DNA of 64,000 nt from Ctena decussata (GCA_963989385.1 OZ022498.1:102161298-102225297); one strand, 5' to 3'. Shown: positions 30,730 through 43,464, counted from the stretch's first letter. A program made the numbers and translations. Notes: a model not told the origin generated them from the sequence alone.

Positions 30730-33275
30730 TGCATTAGATACTGATAAAACTAAACTATACTGAGAGGATTTAAAAACTTCGACTTTTTTTGCTTGTGCGG
30801 ATCCTTTCACTCAGGACAGTGTTTAATAGTTTACGATAAAATGCTTGAAACTTATCAGATTTAAAGATTACGCAGTTTATTCGTATCATTTACTTAAATG
30901 ACGTCAGCAGTAGAGCGTTACGTATCTGAAATGCATATGGCGATGACGGCGTCATCTTATGCACAACTCTTTTAGACCATTTCTTACTGTCTTAATATTG
31001 TAATCCGTCATCCGCGCTGGTTTGCAATTATCATTCTGGTTGATGCTTTCGTGCAAAATCTGTAACGGAAACGGCGTCGACACAAGTTAACGTCATGCCC
31101 TCTGGTTTTTAGTCTCGAATAGCTGCGTTTTTATGATCTTTCAAGCTTACTGTAAACCACGCACGCCGACTTAGATTGTAAATTTCCGTAATTAACGCAT
31201 AAAATTGTTTCGCAACGTATTTTTTGAAACTCAAGCATTTAGCTGGCCCATAAATCTGCACCTATTTGCGATAATCTGGCGCGGTATGCCAAGTAAAGCC
31301 ACAGGCCGACTTCAAACTTTTAAAATTCAATTTGATATCGTAAGAGAAACGTTTTCTCAGAAGACTGTAGACATGAAATGATTCATCTGTATGTAAACTG
31401 CATTAAGAACACGAGGAACGCATGCTTAGCCCTGACCGATTCGGTTGAACGATTTCAAATTCTGGATACGGACATAATCAGGTACATGTATAAAAGAATG
31501 AACTTGTGAAATTTTTGTGGACGTAACGGCATTTATTTTCGAGGTATTTAAAATTAAAGGATGGAAGTATTTAAATCCTTTCAGTATAGCAAGCAAGACA
31601 GACCCTTGTGTTTCCTATAAACTGCAATTGATTAAATTGCCATTTTATAGAACAGTGGATGGTAGCCATGTAAATCTGCATAAATTTGCAAAATGCAAAT
31701 GAACAGATGGTTCTGACCAGATAAACGCCTTTCAGAGTTTCTTAAAACATCCTCATTTTTGTATCTTGCAATTTTTAGCAACAGTGGGCATCTTGCTTGG
31801 TTCGCTGTTTAAATAATTTAAATTTTCACATTTAGTTTTATTTAGTTTGAAATATCTCAAAGCAACAATCAATTTGACATAACTTTTGTAAAAATCCATT
31901 CAGCGGTTATTGATATTTTGTCATTTTTTCCAAGTTTTGCGCTATTTTTAGTAACGGCAGATGGCAGCCATCTTGGAATGCCAAAATGCAAAATATTGAA
32001 ATGGCTTTTTGCAAAGACCATTCTGACACAAAGAACCTGGTATGATAAGGGCCGTTTTTGGCCCCCATTCAAATTCTCTTAAAACTGCATGGTTTCTAAA
32101 TTAAGTGCTTATTATTTGACTGTGCGTTTGGAACAAGCATAAATAATACGTTTCGTGTTTGTTAATTCTTAGAATAACATGATTTCTGACATGCCTATAT
32201 TGCACTGCTAATTACCTGTGCAGAAGCCAATGCAAATGTTTTGATAAAACTTTCATAGAAATGTTCCTTGAGAAGACTTTTATCAGATCATGTATTTTAG
32301 TCCACTGTGCTTTATATTGGTCGCCATGGAAACCAAAATGCAAAAACTGAAAAAAATGCTTAAAATTATCTCCTGAAGCCATGGGGTCAATTAGGCCCAG
32401 ATTTTATCTGTAGCGTCCTTGGACTAGGTGCTCGAAAGTTTGTGTTTTTATGAAAACCGGCTTCTTAGTTGGTTGCTATAGCTACTTAAGAGTTGCATTG
32501 ATTTACAATGGGGAAAATCGAAAAATCGCATTTACTGCTTTACACAAAATAATCTTCAGATAGACAACATCAGTGATTATCATCACGTGCGCCTATATAC
32601 AGGCGGAGAATACACAAGAAAGAAAGAAGACTGCTGAGTCATTTCAGATAGTATGACAAACTTTTTAGAACCCTTTATAAGGTATATGTGTTTTGGCCTA
32701 CTGCTGTTTTTATTGGTTGCCATGGAAACCAAATTGAAAAAAATAGAAAAAAAAAAACTTTAAATTATCTCGTCAGAAACCGTATGCTCTATGATGCTGA
32801 GACTTCGTGGACAGACTGATCATAGTAGCCTTTACAGTTTTATGTTTGCCCTTGTCATTGTTCAAAGGACATGGTTGGTATGGCAACTTATAATGGAAAA
32901 AATGGGATTCGTTGCTAAGCCATTGCCGATATTCAGAACCTACATTTTCAGAAATAATCTTTGAGTGGTCTTCTATCAGCCGTATATTTTTTTTCTGAAC
33001 ACTGCTCATTTTGATCAGTTGCCATGGCAACCAAAAGGAAAAAAAACCCAAAAACCCTTAGAAAGTTATCCTTTTTTGTTGCCAGGGCAATCAAAATGTG
33101 GAAAAATAGTTATTTATTTTGTTATTAACTCAACAGACTGTCAGACTAAGACTCTGGAGTTGTATGTTTTGTAATAGCCTGTACAAATGTGACAGCAATT
33201 TCGAGCATAAACAAATGTGATTGCAATTTTGAGCTAGAGATCTGGTGAGCTTTGTGGCCTGTGTGCCTCTTGTTT
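30730..33275. other. Non-coding region with GCTCACCTG-family fragments
   Basis: From 30730 to 31700 I recognise nothing. At 31850-32040 the module AGTAACGGCAGATGG, GCCATCTTGGAATGCCAAAA, CATTCTGACACAAAG matches 10015-10090. At 32320, 32700 and 33010 a GGTTGCCATGGAAACCAAA or GTTGCCATGGCAACCAAA word recurs roughly every 310-380 bp. At 33240-33275 a minus-strand element start (AACAAGAGGCACACAGGCCA, AAGCTCACCAGA) closes the region. Confidence 0.45.
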
Positions 33276-33649
33276 TTTTTTTATCTTTATACCATATCAG
33301 CCTATTTCCCTTTTGCTCACCTTCTTCTTGGTAGAGACTGAAGTGCTGTCTCTGGGGGCCACCGAGCCACAAACAACCAACAACACCAATAACATGCTGC
33401 ATCACAGCGAGGCCTTACTCTTGCACATATCCGTGTTTAATGAGTTTTGTAGCGCTGTGTTTGTTCCTGTCCTTACAAGAAAATTGCGAAGTAATAAGAA
33501 CTCAGTTCTTTCAACAGTGAAAATCGCATATGGTACAAATTTAATTTACTTATGATTATTTAGTCAGTTTTGTATTATTTGGAAAATCATCATTTAAAAT
33601 ATATATGTGACAACTTTCGTGTCCCAGGAAAATAAATTCCTTCCAAAAG

Positions 33650-33780
33650 GTTCAACTCTTATAGGAAAGAATTTACTCCTAGGGGAAATTTCTTTTCTTT
33701 AGAATTAACCCCATTGAGAAGAGGGCACAAATGAAAATGACAGAGTCGTTCCCCTAAAAGATTGGGTTGCCCATCCAACT
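33650..33780 (+). repeat. Interspersed repeat family A, fragment
   Basis: GAAAGAATTTACTCCTAGGG, a GAGAAGAGGGCAC purine block and CCTAAAAGATTGGGTTGCCC align in order with 1-130 and 58020-58320. It sits directly upstream of the sulfotransferase exon, in its presumed intron. Confidence 0.5.
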
Positions 33781-33910
33781 TAAGAGAATATTCGGTTTTT
33801 GTTGATCATTCACTGTTTCTGGAAAGCAAACGCACCAGCAAACTATTTCTCCGGTGTTACATTTGCCCTTCATTTCTTGGCATCAGCTATTTGTAAATTT
33901 CTTCTTTCAG

Positions 33911-34681
33911 TCCCGCAATTCCGGAAGTTTAGAAGACAGGAAAAGGCATCTTTTATGGGCTTGTCAGTCCCTGAGAGAGAAAAACATGACAGGATTGCAA
34001 GAGCCGGTACATATACTGGAGAATAAGAAATGGGCTGTTTCAGAGCGCTATAAACTACTGGGTTGTAAAATCAGAAAAGTTGGTTCCACTAATATTGCCA
34101 GAGTTCTGTACACACTGGATCATCTGACGGAGAACATGGACTCAAATAAGGTTTCAACAGGGCGAGCTAGATACGGTGCATCATTGAAAATCGGTAAAAC
34201 TGAAAGGAACAAAGCCGATTTGGAGTCTGATTTAGAAACGTTGTATACAAAGTTCATGTTTGTAAGAGATCCGTTGGAACGACTGGTATCAGCCTACAGA
34301 GATCGTAGGCCGAGATCATGGTTTACGCCGACCGGCATATCGTTAAAGAAATTTTTCGAAAAAGTTGTTCAATCTCCTCGTAAAAATGACAATAAACACT
34401 TTATCTCGTATTCAGAATATTGCAATCCTTGCAGTGTGAAATATGACGTAATAGGTTTGTTAGACAATTATGAATACGATATGAGATCAGTTTTAAGAAA
34501 GGTAGGCGTCGATGCAGCGGTTATTCTTCCTAAAAGAAATCAAACCGGATACAGTCAAAAAAGGACAAGTGACATTTTAAAAACTTCCCTACAAAAACTA
34601 CCTACATCTCTTATTAAGAAAGTGTACGAGAAGTACTATTTAGACTACTACTTGTTTGGTTTTAGTAAACCGGAATTCTGA
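33911..34681 (+). CDS. Carbohydrate sulfotransferase (CHST8-14/HNK-1 type), terminal exon
   Basis: The 3' exon of a Golgi type II sulfotransferase of the Sulfotransfer_2 family, which moves sulfate from PAPS to a glycan such as a chondroitin or GalNAc residue. A splice acceptor (TTTCTTCTTTCAG, AG at 33909-33910) precedes the first codon TCC. The exon encodes about 256 residues ending at TGA. The 5'-phosphosulfate loop is GCKIRKVGSTNIARVL; family members usually have CxIPKVGxTN, so Pro is Arg here and the Thr is intact. The 3'-phosphate site is KFMFVRDPLERLVSAYRD. The C-terminal HFISYSEYCNPCSVKYDVIG and LLDNYEYDM blocks are also typical. The transmembrane anchor and upstream stem are missing, so earlier exons must lie upstream, and I did not find them. 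An AATAAA is at 34815-34820. Codon use and the intact frame suggest a live gene. The substrate cannot be decided. Confidence 0.85.
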   Translation, partial: SRNSGSLEDRKRHLLWACQSLREKNMTGLQEPVHILENKKWAVSERYKLLGCKIRKVGSTNIARVLYTLDHLTENMDSNKVSTGRARYGASLKIGKTERNKADLESDLETLYTKFMFVRDPLERLVSAYRDRRPRSWFTPTGISLKKFFEKVVQSPRKNDNKHFISYSEYCNPCSVKYDVIGLLDNYEYDMRSVLRKVGVDAAVILPKRNQTGYSQKRTSDILKTSLQKLPTSLIKKVYEKYYLDYYLFGFSKPEF

Positions 34682-35199
34682 AAGAAAATGGAAAAATTCT
34701 TTATCATAAAATTGAAAAGAAAAGAAAAAGAAAACAAGAGAGCCAAGAGGCCCTGAGCAAAAAGGTTAAAGGTCATCTAGGATCATCATTTGAACAAACC
34801 TAATAGTTTGTCAAAATAAAAGAGACATTGGTTAAAGGTCAAAGAATGAGTTCAACCTCAAAAATGTTCATGTAATCATTTTGTTGTCAGACTGTGTTTA
34901 TCAAATTTTGCACCAAATTCTTTTATGATTTCCATGAACTCTTATGTTTAAGCAGTTTGGTTTGCCAAATAAATCACCAGAAAGCAAAATTGACCTTGCC
35001 GTAAAAAATTCAAGGTCATTCCATGGTCATCAATTAAACAATCTTAATAGGACTCCATTACTCAATGCAAAATAAATAGTTTCAAGGCCATCGGTCGATT
35101 GGTTCTGGAGATGAGGATTTTTAAGGGGTTTTTTTTGCCATATATGGATGTGGCCGCCATGTTGGTCATGTGACCTGGACCGCTTGAACAAATTGTCAT

Positions 35200-36032
35200 T
35201 TGCTCAATCCCTAACATGCCAGATTTCAAGCATCTGAGCCATGTGGTTCTGAGGAAGAAGCTTTTTGAATAGATGTATTCTATGGTTCAAACACAGACCC
35301 CCCCACCCCCCGGAGCAAGACCATTTTAGACCCTGGGGCCATCATCTGAACAAACTTTATAGAAGTTCACCAGGCAATGCTTCATACTAAATTTCAAGCA
35401 TTTGAGTCAAGTGGTTCTGAAACGGAAGTTCTCTGAATACTTATCTATATATTTCTATGTTTCAAACCCAGGACGTCCTGATGCGAGGCCATTTTGGACC
35501 CTAGGGCCATCATTTGAACATCCTTAGTAAAGCACCACTAAGCAATGCGACATACCGAATTTCAAGCACCCGAGCCAAATGTTTCTGAGGAAGAAGATTT
35601 TTGAATGAGTTCTATGGCTCACACCCAGGTCCCCCTTGGGCGGGGCCATTTTTACCCTGGGGCCATCATTTGAACAAACTTGGTAAAGGACCACTAGGCA
35701 ATGCTACAATCCAATATTCTAGCATCTGAACCGATGATTCTGAAGAAGAAGATTTTTTAATGTTTTTCTATGAATTTCTATGGGTCAAGCCCAGGACCCC
35801 TGGGGCTGGGCAATATCGGACCCTGGGGCCATCATTTGAGCAAACTTGGTAAGAACCACTAGGCTATGCTACATTCTAAATTTCAAGCATTTGAGGCAAG
35901 TGGTTCTGAAGAAGATAATATTTGAATATTTTTCTATGAATTTCTATGGTTCAAACCAAGGACACCCTGGGGCGTGGCCATTTTAGATCCTTGGGCCATC
36001 ATTTGAGCAAACTTGGTAAAGGATCACTAGGC
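35200..36032 (+). repeat. Tandem array of about 170-190 bp units, left block
   Basis: The unit carries GGTTCTGAAGAAGAAGATTT, TTCTATGGTTCAAACCCAGG, GGGCCATCATTTGAACAAAC, TTGGTAAAGGACCACTAGGC, AATGC, and AAATTTCAAGCATCTGAGCC. It stops in mid-unit at ACTAGGCAAT where the 4070-bp element begins and resumes at AATGCATCATAAC at 40106. Confidence 0.85.
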
Positions 36033-36035
36033 AAT

Positions 36036-39000
36036 TAGTCCTCGGGCATATGTAGTTCCCGTGAGCATTCGTGTTAATTTTGGCAACATGTGTTAACTTC
36101 ATCAGTGGTGGGTTTACAATGGAAAAACACATGTTACCATTTTTTTCTAATGACTCTTTGGCCGTAACGATCGAAAATATTCGTTACCTATATGTATTTG
36201 CGTTAAAATCATGCAATGTCAAGGTAGGCACCTTATGTTTTATTTTCATTCTCGTTTATTTTTGTATAGAATTATCTGCAAGTGTAAAAAAAATACCGCT
36301 AAGCTTGTTTTACAAGTAGTAACGTAAATAACTTTGATTTATAACATAGTCCATTATAAAACAACTTCCAGTATTACTTCACTGTCTCTCAATTATAAAT
36401 ATAATATCCTGGTAGTTCTTATGGAATAATGTTAACTTGGAGCTACCAGCCTTATCGCTAAGTCTTTTCAGGACTTCATTAGATGTGTTTTATACGTGAC
36501 GAAACTAAGAATATTTCAAATTGTTATAAATAAAGACTTGACAGATTATGAACGGACACACCAGATTTTGCTATTTGCTATTTGTTTTAGCATAAACCAA
36601 ACGTTTTATTGATGTTATTGCACAGCTACTCAATTTCACGATTTTTGAGACAGTAACATACGTAACATCTTTGTATATAAAGCAAAAACTGCTATAACAG
36701 ATTTATTACCTTAAAGAAAAAAATATTCAGCCATAAACTAGCATTTGATTTGTATAAAGGCAAATAAAGTGATAAAGTCAGTTTGATGAAGGTGACATCT
36801 GATCGGTGATTGTCCTGGTAGGTTAAACATTACCAGAATTCAGAAATTCTAAATATTATTGAAAAGATCTGGTACATTAAACATACAGATTGTAAATATC
36901 TAATACAGAAATATAACCCGACCCTTGAAGAGTTAAGCGACCCTGTTATCTAACAAAGCTAACGCGACCATATGCTGACAGAGGATACTTACGTTTGTAA
37001 GACTATCACGTGTTTTACGTGACCAAGGAGAACGTTAATGTTCAGTTTAAGTCGAGAAACAAAACCCGGGTTCAAATGTTGCATAGTAGTATATTACATA
37101 GGTATATCTGGACTACGTATAAAGTTCCTAACGGTTATGTACTAGTTGGGAGTTTAAGAGTGGAGTGTCACAGACATTTATTATAAGTAGAAGAAAAAGA
37201 ATAAAAGGAAGTCGTTTCACGGGCTATCACAGCAATATAGAAATACATGTATACATATACGTTTTTTTTTATATAAATTATCTTTACTTCCATGCTATTT
37301 TTGCCTATTTCTTACTAGTATGATTATATACAACAGTATCTCAAAGGAACTGATTCAGAATGGAACCTATATTTACTTTTGATTTAACGATTAATTTATT
37401 CTTTAAGGGACAGCTTTTAACAGAGTTCTAAGCCACATAACGAAATGGCAAATAAAGATGACAATGTATTTTGATGTAGGATATTGCTGCTCAATTATAT
37501 CTTGGCAAATCCCAGTTTTTCCTAATAATGTATTGAACAATATTCTTCTTTGCAGCACGATAAAAAATTGAAGAGAAGGAAAACGGAATGAGTAACGAAA
37601 ACAACCAATTACTGAGTAGTTTATATATTTCTCATATTATTATTATTTGCTCAGACAGTAATATATTAGTTCTGAATAGCAAGTAAGCAAATGATACAAG
37701 TAATGCATACTGAACATATGAAGTAAATAACCTTAATACCTGATTTTAAATGATTTCATTAACTTTGAACATATTACAATATTGCTTAGCAATAATCACG
37801 GAACTAAACTTCCTATTCATTAAATCTAACTGCTATTCTGAATGATCCTTTTCCAGATATTTTATATACAGTAAGAAAATGCAGCTTTGTGACACCGGTA
37901 ATATCAATACAACAACTGAAGAAATATACATATTAAAAGTTGAATGATCAAAAATGAGTTAGACTTTTGTTACATTTACTTGTTTGTGATAATGTATCAG
38001 AACCCAGATGGATATACAGAATTACCTGACCAAATAAATCTTGGTAATGTTACAATAAGCGATACATGTCGGGCACAGACCGATAATAAGACACTCTGTG
38101 TTTCATAAAAAAACATAATTTGTCATTGTTACATTGTCACAGTGACAATAATATGTTCCAGTGTAACTGATGGGAGCAATACAAACGTGTAACGTTGTGT
38201 ACAATTTAGCATGTAAGTTATAATAATGGGATTAAAACAATCTTGCTTATATGGTAGTACTGTGCAAAGGGCTGTTGAATGAGAATGCAGTCGACATAAT
38301 AGCAATAAGGGTGTTAATAACGGTCGACTGAGCCAATACTTCTGCCAGTTGCCTTAGCTGACAGGCTCTTTTGCGTGTTGGTTGTCTGATTGGCTCGGTC
38401 AACAGCATAGGTATGGAAATATGTATCACCTGTGTGTTATTTCTAAACCTAGGCATAAATCAATATGTCTAATATCAACTTATACATATTTTCCTTGTCG
38501 CATGTAGTTTTAGATGATGAGTTTGTGATGTAGCTATAATTCAGCTTAAATGGTGTTAAGAAAGTTCTACATGCTCCAAATATAAAGCTCTATATGTGTC
38601 TTGTTGAGTTCTTATGTGAATTAAATAGCAAACTTTGTCATCTTAGTACTAGTGGTTATTTAAATGTTCTCTGGCATCTGAGAATTAAGCGTTTGAAAAC
38701 AGTTTTCTCATTAGAATAGATAAAAACAATCCCTGATAGATTACAAACTGTTACTGTTACCTTGCCTTTCAAGTACAATAAAATATAACACTGGAGGGCT
38801 ACACCATCTACAGTTAGCAATTGTCGTCAAATTAGGGGATTCCTATAAAAAAGTTGCATTCTCTCTTCATCTGGCACTGCCACTGATAACTGCTACCTAA
38901 CTTATTCAAAATATACAAGAAGTTCTTTCAAAGATGATCATTCTATCAGATGAAACAGGGTTTAAAAAAAACACATCCTTAATTCATTCAGGCAATTCAT

Positions 39001-40105
39001 TCAGATCATGGTTGTTTATTTAATTATTTATTTTTAGTTATAGTGATATACGTTACAGGTCTTGCGTGACGGATAAGTATTTTTTTTTTAAAAATAGTTC
39101 AGTTTGTTTTTATATACATTGTATCAAGTCATTTAAAAAAAACATGTTTATAAATTTACTTGTTCTCTACATTTCATATGTAAGAGCTGACTGTTGTGAA
39201 GGCTAATGTTACCCCATCCTCGACGTTGACCAGTTTCTAGGCACAAAACAGAAATATAATGCTGCAACAACGATTTTGAGCATCAAAGAGCCTGCCCTTG
39301 ATGACAATGACAAAGGCAAAAATATAACAGTAATGCCTACAGGGTCCCACTTGTATAGCACATGGCTCTGGATTATTATCCCACGGACAGAATACAGTTA
39401 TGTAATGTAATGTTACTGTTACGATGCCTTTTAAATAAAACACCAAATTGAATGTTATTATAGTAGAGTGAATGTAAGAATGGCTTTTTTCGTGCTTACT
39501 AGTACACTTTTCATCTCAAGACATAATACAGACTGTAACAGCCGTTAGCTCTTCTTACTAGTGTTTTGGGAATTCTAAGAAATATGTTACATTCTGTCTT
39601 CAATTGATATTGCAACTGCTAACTGCAATCTAACTGATTCAAAACAGACAAGAAATTATTTCAAAGATAAGAGGAGCATGATTCAAAGACAAGTGATATC
39701 ATATGCTCATTAAGGACCACATGTATAAGCTTCATTCCACCGACGTGGTATAATTCTCATACTTCATTCGAATTTTTGGTTACAGTTATATACTTACAAA
39801 TATATCATGACAGTTGACCAATATTTTAAGACTACATTTTGTTTTATGTAGTAGAATATTCAAAAAGACATATTTATGACATAAAACATTTTCTACAATT
39901 CATTTGTTACACATGGGTGTTGTATTGGGCCAGTGTTACCCCAGCCACTACTTTGGCCATTTTCTAGGTAAAATGATGAAAGGAAAAATGGCAACAACCA
40001 TTTTTCAACTTCTAAAAGGCTTTCCTAAATGACTATGATAAGGGCATAGAATTAAGAGTCATGCTCACGGGACCCCCTTTTTTACCATATATGCCCCCTG
40101 GACTA
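36036..40105. mobile_element. 4070-bp non-coding TIR element with AAT duplication
   Basis: The left end TAGTCCTCGGGCATATGTAG and the reverse complement of the right end, TAGTCCAGGGGGCATATATG, share TAGTCC..GGGCATAT, and both later reach TCCCGTGAGCAT. AAT at 36033-36035 and 40106-40108 is the target duplication. Removing the element restores the tandem unit (ACTAGGCAATGCATCATA), so the boundaries are exact. The interior is AT-rich with no ORF above 83 codons, carries recurring GTAACGTAAATAA, ATACGTAACAT and CGTTACCTA words, and has an internal duplication (38700-39400 against 39400-40070). It shares sequence with 45540-49210. No transposase is seen, and the superfamily is not assigned. Confidence 0.85.
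38700..40070 (+). repeat. Internal tandem duplication within the 4070-bp element
   Basis: Matching ordered words are ACTGTTACCTTGCCTTTCAA against ACTGTTACGATGCCTTTTAA, CTGATAACTGCTACCTAACT against TGCTAACTGCAATCTAACTG, ATTCAAAATATACAAGAAGT against ATTCAAAACAGACAAGAAAT, and GGCTAATGTTACCCCATCCT against GGCCAGTGTTACCCCAGCCA. The period is about 690 bp and the two halves are well diverged. Confidence 0.7.
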
Positions 40106-40129
40106 AATGCATCATAACAAATTTTAGTG

Positions 40130-41330
40130 GTTCTGAAGAAGGTTTTTGAATATTTTTCTACGTACTTCTATGGTTCAAACCCAGGACACCCTTGGGCGGG
40201 GCCATTTTGGAGCCTTGGGCCATCATTTGTACAAACTTGGTGAAAGATCACTAGGCAATGCATCATACCAAATTTCAAGCATCTGAGCCAAGTGGTTCTT
40301 GAGCAGAAGATTTTTTAATATTTTCCTATGTATTTCTATCATTCAAATCCAGGACCCCCTGGGGCAGGGCCATTTTATACCCGAGGGGCATCATTTGAAC
40401 AAACTTGGTAAAGGCCTACTTGCCAATGCATCATACGAAATTTCAAGCATCTGAGCCAAGTGGTTCCGAAGAAAAACAAATTGGAACATTTTTCTATGTA
40501 TTTCCATGGTTCAAACCCAGGACCACCTGGGACAGGACCATTTTGGACCCATGGGGCAACATTGAACAAACTTGGTAAAAGACCAATAGGCAAAGCGACA
40601 TACCAAATTTCAAGCACCGGCGCCAAGTGGTTCTTGAGCAGACGATTTTTAAATGTTTTTCTGTGTATTTCTATGGTTCAAACCCAGGACCACCTGGGGA
40701 CGAGCCATTTTGGACTCTGGGGCCATCACTTGAACAAACTTGGTAAAGGACCACTAGGCAATGCTACATACCAAATTTCAAGTATCTGAGCCAAGTGGTT
40801 CTGAAGAAGATTTTTGAATATTTTTTTTGTATTTCTATGGTTCAGACCAAGGACCCTTTGGGCGGGGCCATTTTGAAGCCTGGGGCCATGATTTGAACAA
40901 ACTTGGTAAAGGACTACTAGGCAATGCTACAAACTATATTTCAAGCATCTGAGCCAAATGGTTTTGGAGAAGATTTTTTAATATATTTTTTATGTTTTTC
41001 TATGGTTCAAACCCAGGACTCCCTGGGGCTGGGCAGTATTGGACCCTGGGGCCATCTTTTGAACAAACCTGCACGAGGACCACTAGGCAATGCTACATAC
41101 ACAATTTCAAGAATCTGCACCAAGCGGTTCTGGAATAGAAGATTTTTAAGTATATTTTAATTTCGAACCCAAGACCCTCCGCCGCAGGGCCATATCGGAC
41201 CCCAGGGCCACTATTTGAATATACTTAGAAGGTAGAATTTTATTAGACAATGCTTCATACCAAATATAAAACCCCCAGGCCTAGCGGTTCTGGGGAAGAT
41301 GTCATTTAAAGCAACGACGAACAACGGACA
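40130..41330 (+). repeat. Tandem array of about 170-190 bp units, right block
   Basis: Six to seven units with ATTTCTATGGTTCAAACCCA, GGACC[A/C]CCTGGGG, GGGCCATCATTTGAACAAAC, CACTAGGCAATGC and TTTCAAGCATCTGAGCCAAG. It continues the left block after the inserted element. Several ORFs around 100 codons (for example 40460-40789) are products of the repeat period. Confidence 0.85.
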
Positions 41331-41532
41331 CTTGACTGATCACAATATTAGCTCACCGTGAGCCTAGGGCTCAGGTGAGCTAAAAAGAATACCAACCAAG
41401 GACGGTATATTGTCATTGCTTTGAAATGGTCCTATCTTGTAGTCCCTACGTAAAAGTTCTAAATAATTGGAAACCTAAGGTATCTTCTTTGGCATATTTT
41501 TGGACGCATCTACTCAATATATGTATTAGCTA

Positions 41533-42502
41533 TTGATATATAACTTACGTAGTAGCCCAAAGTATTCCACAGTGGCAAAGTGGTCAGCAGAATTTAAACG
41601 TGGACGAGACTCCTTAGAAGATGACCCAAGGCCAGGTCACCCTGCTGATGTCATCAGCCAGGAGATGATCGACCGTGTTGAGAGACTTGTGCTAAACGAT
41701 CGCCGAATCAAAGTTGCCGAACTTGCTTCAGAATGTGGTATTTCTAATGGAAGTGTGTACACTATAATCCATGAACATTTAGGCTTGTCAAAAGTATCTA
41801 CCAGGTGGGTACCCAGAAACCTGAACATGCAAGATTGTCAGCAAAGGATGGAGTCAAGTCAAGAACTTCTGGAAGTGTACAATGCCAATCCAGAAGACTT
41901 TCACACTCGTCTTGTAACAGGAGATGAAACTTGGCTTCATCACTGGGACCCACTGAGATACATGTACTAAAAACGAGTCCATGCAAAGGAAGCGCCCTGG
42001 CTCAGCCCAACCTAAGAAATTTCGTACCCAACCATCAGCCGGCAGTGTAATGGCCACGGTTTTTGGGGACTCCAAAGGGATTATATTGATAGATCACAAG
42101 CCTGCTGATATTTCAATTACAAGAGAATACTATGCCAATGTCATTAAACAATTAAGGGTTTCAATTAAAGAAAACCGAAGGGGAAAGCTAGCCGCTGGTG
42201 TCCTTCTTTTGCATGATAATGCCCCTGTGCACAAGTCCAGAGTTGCACAAGCGGCTATTCGTGAGTGCAAGTTCGAGCAGTTAAATCACCCGCCATACAG
42301 TTCAGACCTGGCCCCAAGTGATTATTATCTTTTTCGAAATTTGAAGTTCCACTTGCGTGGAACGAGATTTCGGGACGATGATGAGCTCAAGGCTGCTACA
42401 GAGGCTTGGTTCGGGGACCAAACAGACGACTTCTATTTCAAAGGCATAGACTGCTTAACAGAAAAGTGGGCCAAATGCAGTGGAATATGGTTTCAACATT
42501 AA
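41533..42502 (+). pseudogene. Mariner-type transposase, truncated and frameshifted
   Basis: A Tc1/mariner DDE transposase that would cut and paste its own element at TA sites. The first frame (41533-41970) has KWSAEFKRGRDSLEDDPRPG, a helix-turn-helix region (ASECGISNGSVYTIIHEHLG) and the first catalytic Asp in TGDETWLHHWDP. The second frame (from about 41966 to 42502) has the second Asp in LLLHDNAPVHKS and the third in YSSDLAPSDYYLF, with 34 residues between the last two (DD34D). The two frames meet at 41958-41975, where about ten extra bases break phase. The usual N-terminal first helix-turn-helix is also missing upstream. Sequence shifts at the C-terminus (KWAKCSGIWFQH) suggest a further alteration. 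Related SETMAR-like proteins are common in invertebrates. Inactive. Confidence 0.9.
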
Positions 42503-42640
42503 CTTTATAAAATTCTTTTCTCCAAAAATGTGTTTACTAACAGCCTTAACCTTCTTATAAAAATGACGCAATATGTGACGTCACATACCAGACACATAGA
42601 AGATGGTGAGAAAAGAAAGGCCAGACGGAAATTATAATAT

Positions 42641-42878
42641 GATCCGCGACACGAGAAAACCAACAACGTGGTTTTTCCGCCCAGCGCATACTCAGATCAG
42701 CCTGGGCATCCGCCCAGACTGATCAGACTCTTCGCTAAGCGCTTAAAGGGTAGCCAAGGGTCTAAGCTACCTTCATGCAGAAAGCGAAGACTCTGATCAG
42801 ACTGGGCGGATGCCCAGGCTGATCTGAATCTGCGCTAGACGCACGACCACATAGTTGGTTTTCTCGTGTTGCGGTTCA
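42641..42878. mobile_element. MITE-1 palindromic element, copy
   Basis: GATCCGCGACACGAGAAAAC and GTTTTCTCGTGTTGCGGTTC are inverted termini. GCCTGGGCATCCGCCCAGAC pairs with GACTGGGCGGATGCCCAGGC. It lies 140 bp downstream of the mariner relic. Confidence 0.9.
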
Positions 42879-43464
42879 AATATAAAAATCTTTGTCCTGG
42901 TTTTGAGATAAAAGCTTTAAACTCTAAATATTCGTTGTTCTTAAAAATCTATGTATTTTTGTCAGAAATGTGTAATAAATAAATTTTAATGAAGTAATTG
43001 TCGTAACTGTCCTAAATGCAGCAGTAATGAATCAGTCTAAAAGATGGCGATGGAATTGCAAACAGTCAGATCTTGACCTCTTTTGGACATTGTATTGACG
43101 CCCATGAACACAAACAGCTAGTCAAGAAATGTGTCGCCTTTGGTAAAACTGACAGAAAAAAAAACATGCGGATATATCCATACACTTGAACATGTACCGG
43201 TTTTGATATACATGTAGTTTTTTTTCTATAAATAATTAACGTCTACGATAAATGCATCATAAAGCTATTTATATCTCAAGCAATGGAAACATATCATAAT
43301 TTTAATTTGGACTTTTTGTTTGATTTTACTAAACAGGATTTCTAATAGAAAAAATGTAATCATAGCTCCAGATGAATAAAAATGTTTTTGACGCTGATAT
43401 TCGGATACTTTATTCCATTTTATACTCCCCACTCCCCTCCTTCATCTAATAAGGTGCAACATTA

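Larger units (their letters stand above)
34732..41390 (+). mobile_element. GCTCACCTG-type modular element, split copy 3
   Basis: It starts AAACAAGAGAGCCAAGAGGC 50 bp after the sulfotransferase stop codon and ends GCTCACCGTGAGCCTAGGGC, TCAGGTGAGCTAAAAA. It is interrupted at 36036-40105 by a 4070-bp element. The remaining 2.6 kb consists of one AGGTCATGTGACC-type module (34760-35200) and two blocks of tandem units of about 170 bp. Confidence 0.7.

Noticed and set aside
40460..40789. 109-codon ORF with repeated GPPGTGPFWTHGA-like segments
   Set aside because: It follows the period of the 170-190 bp tandem repeat; the apparent protein repeats are DNA repeats.
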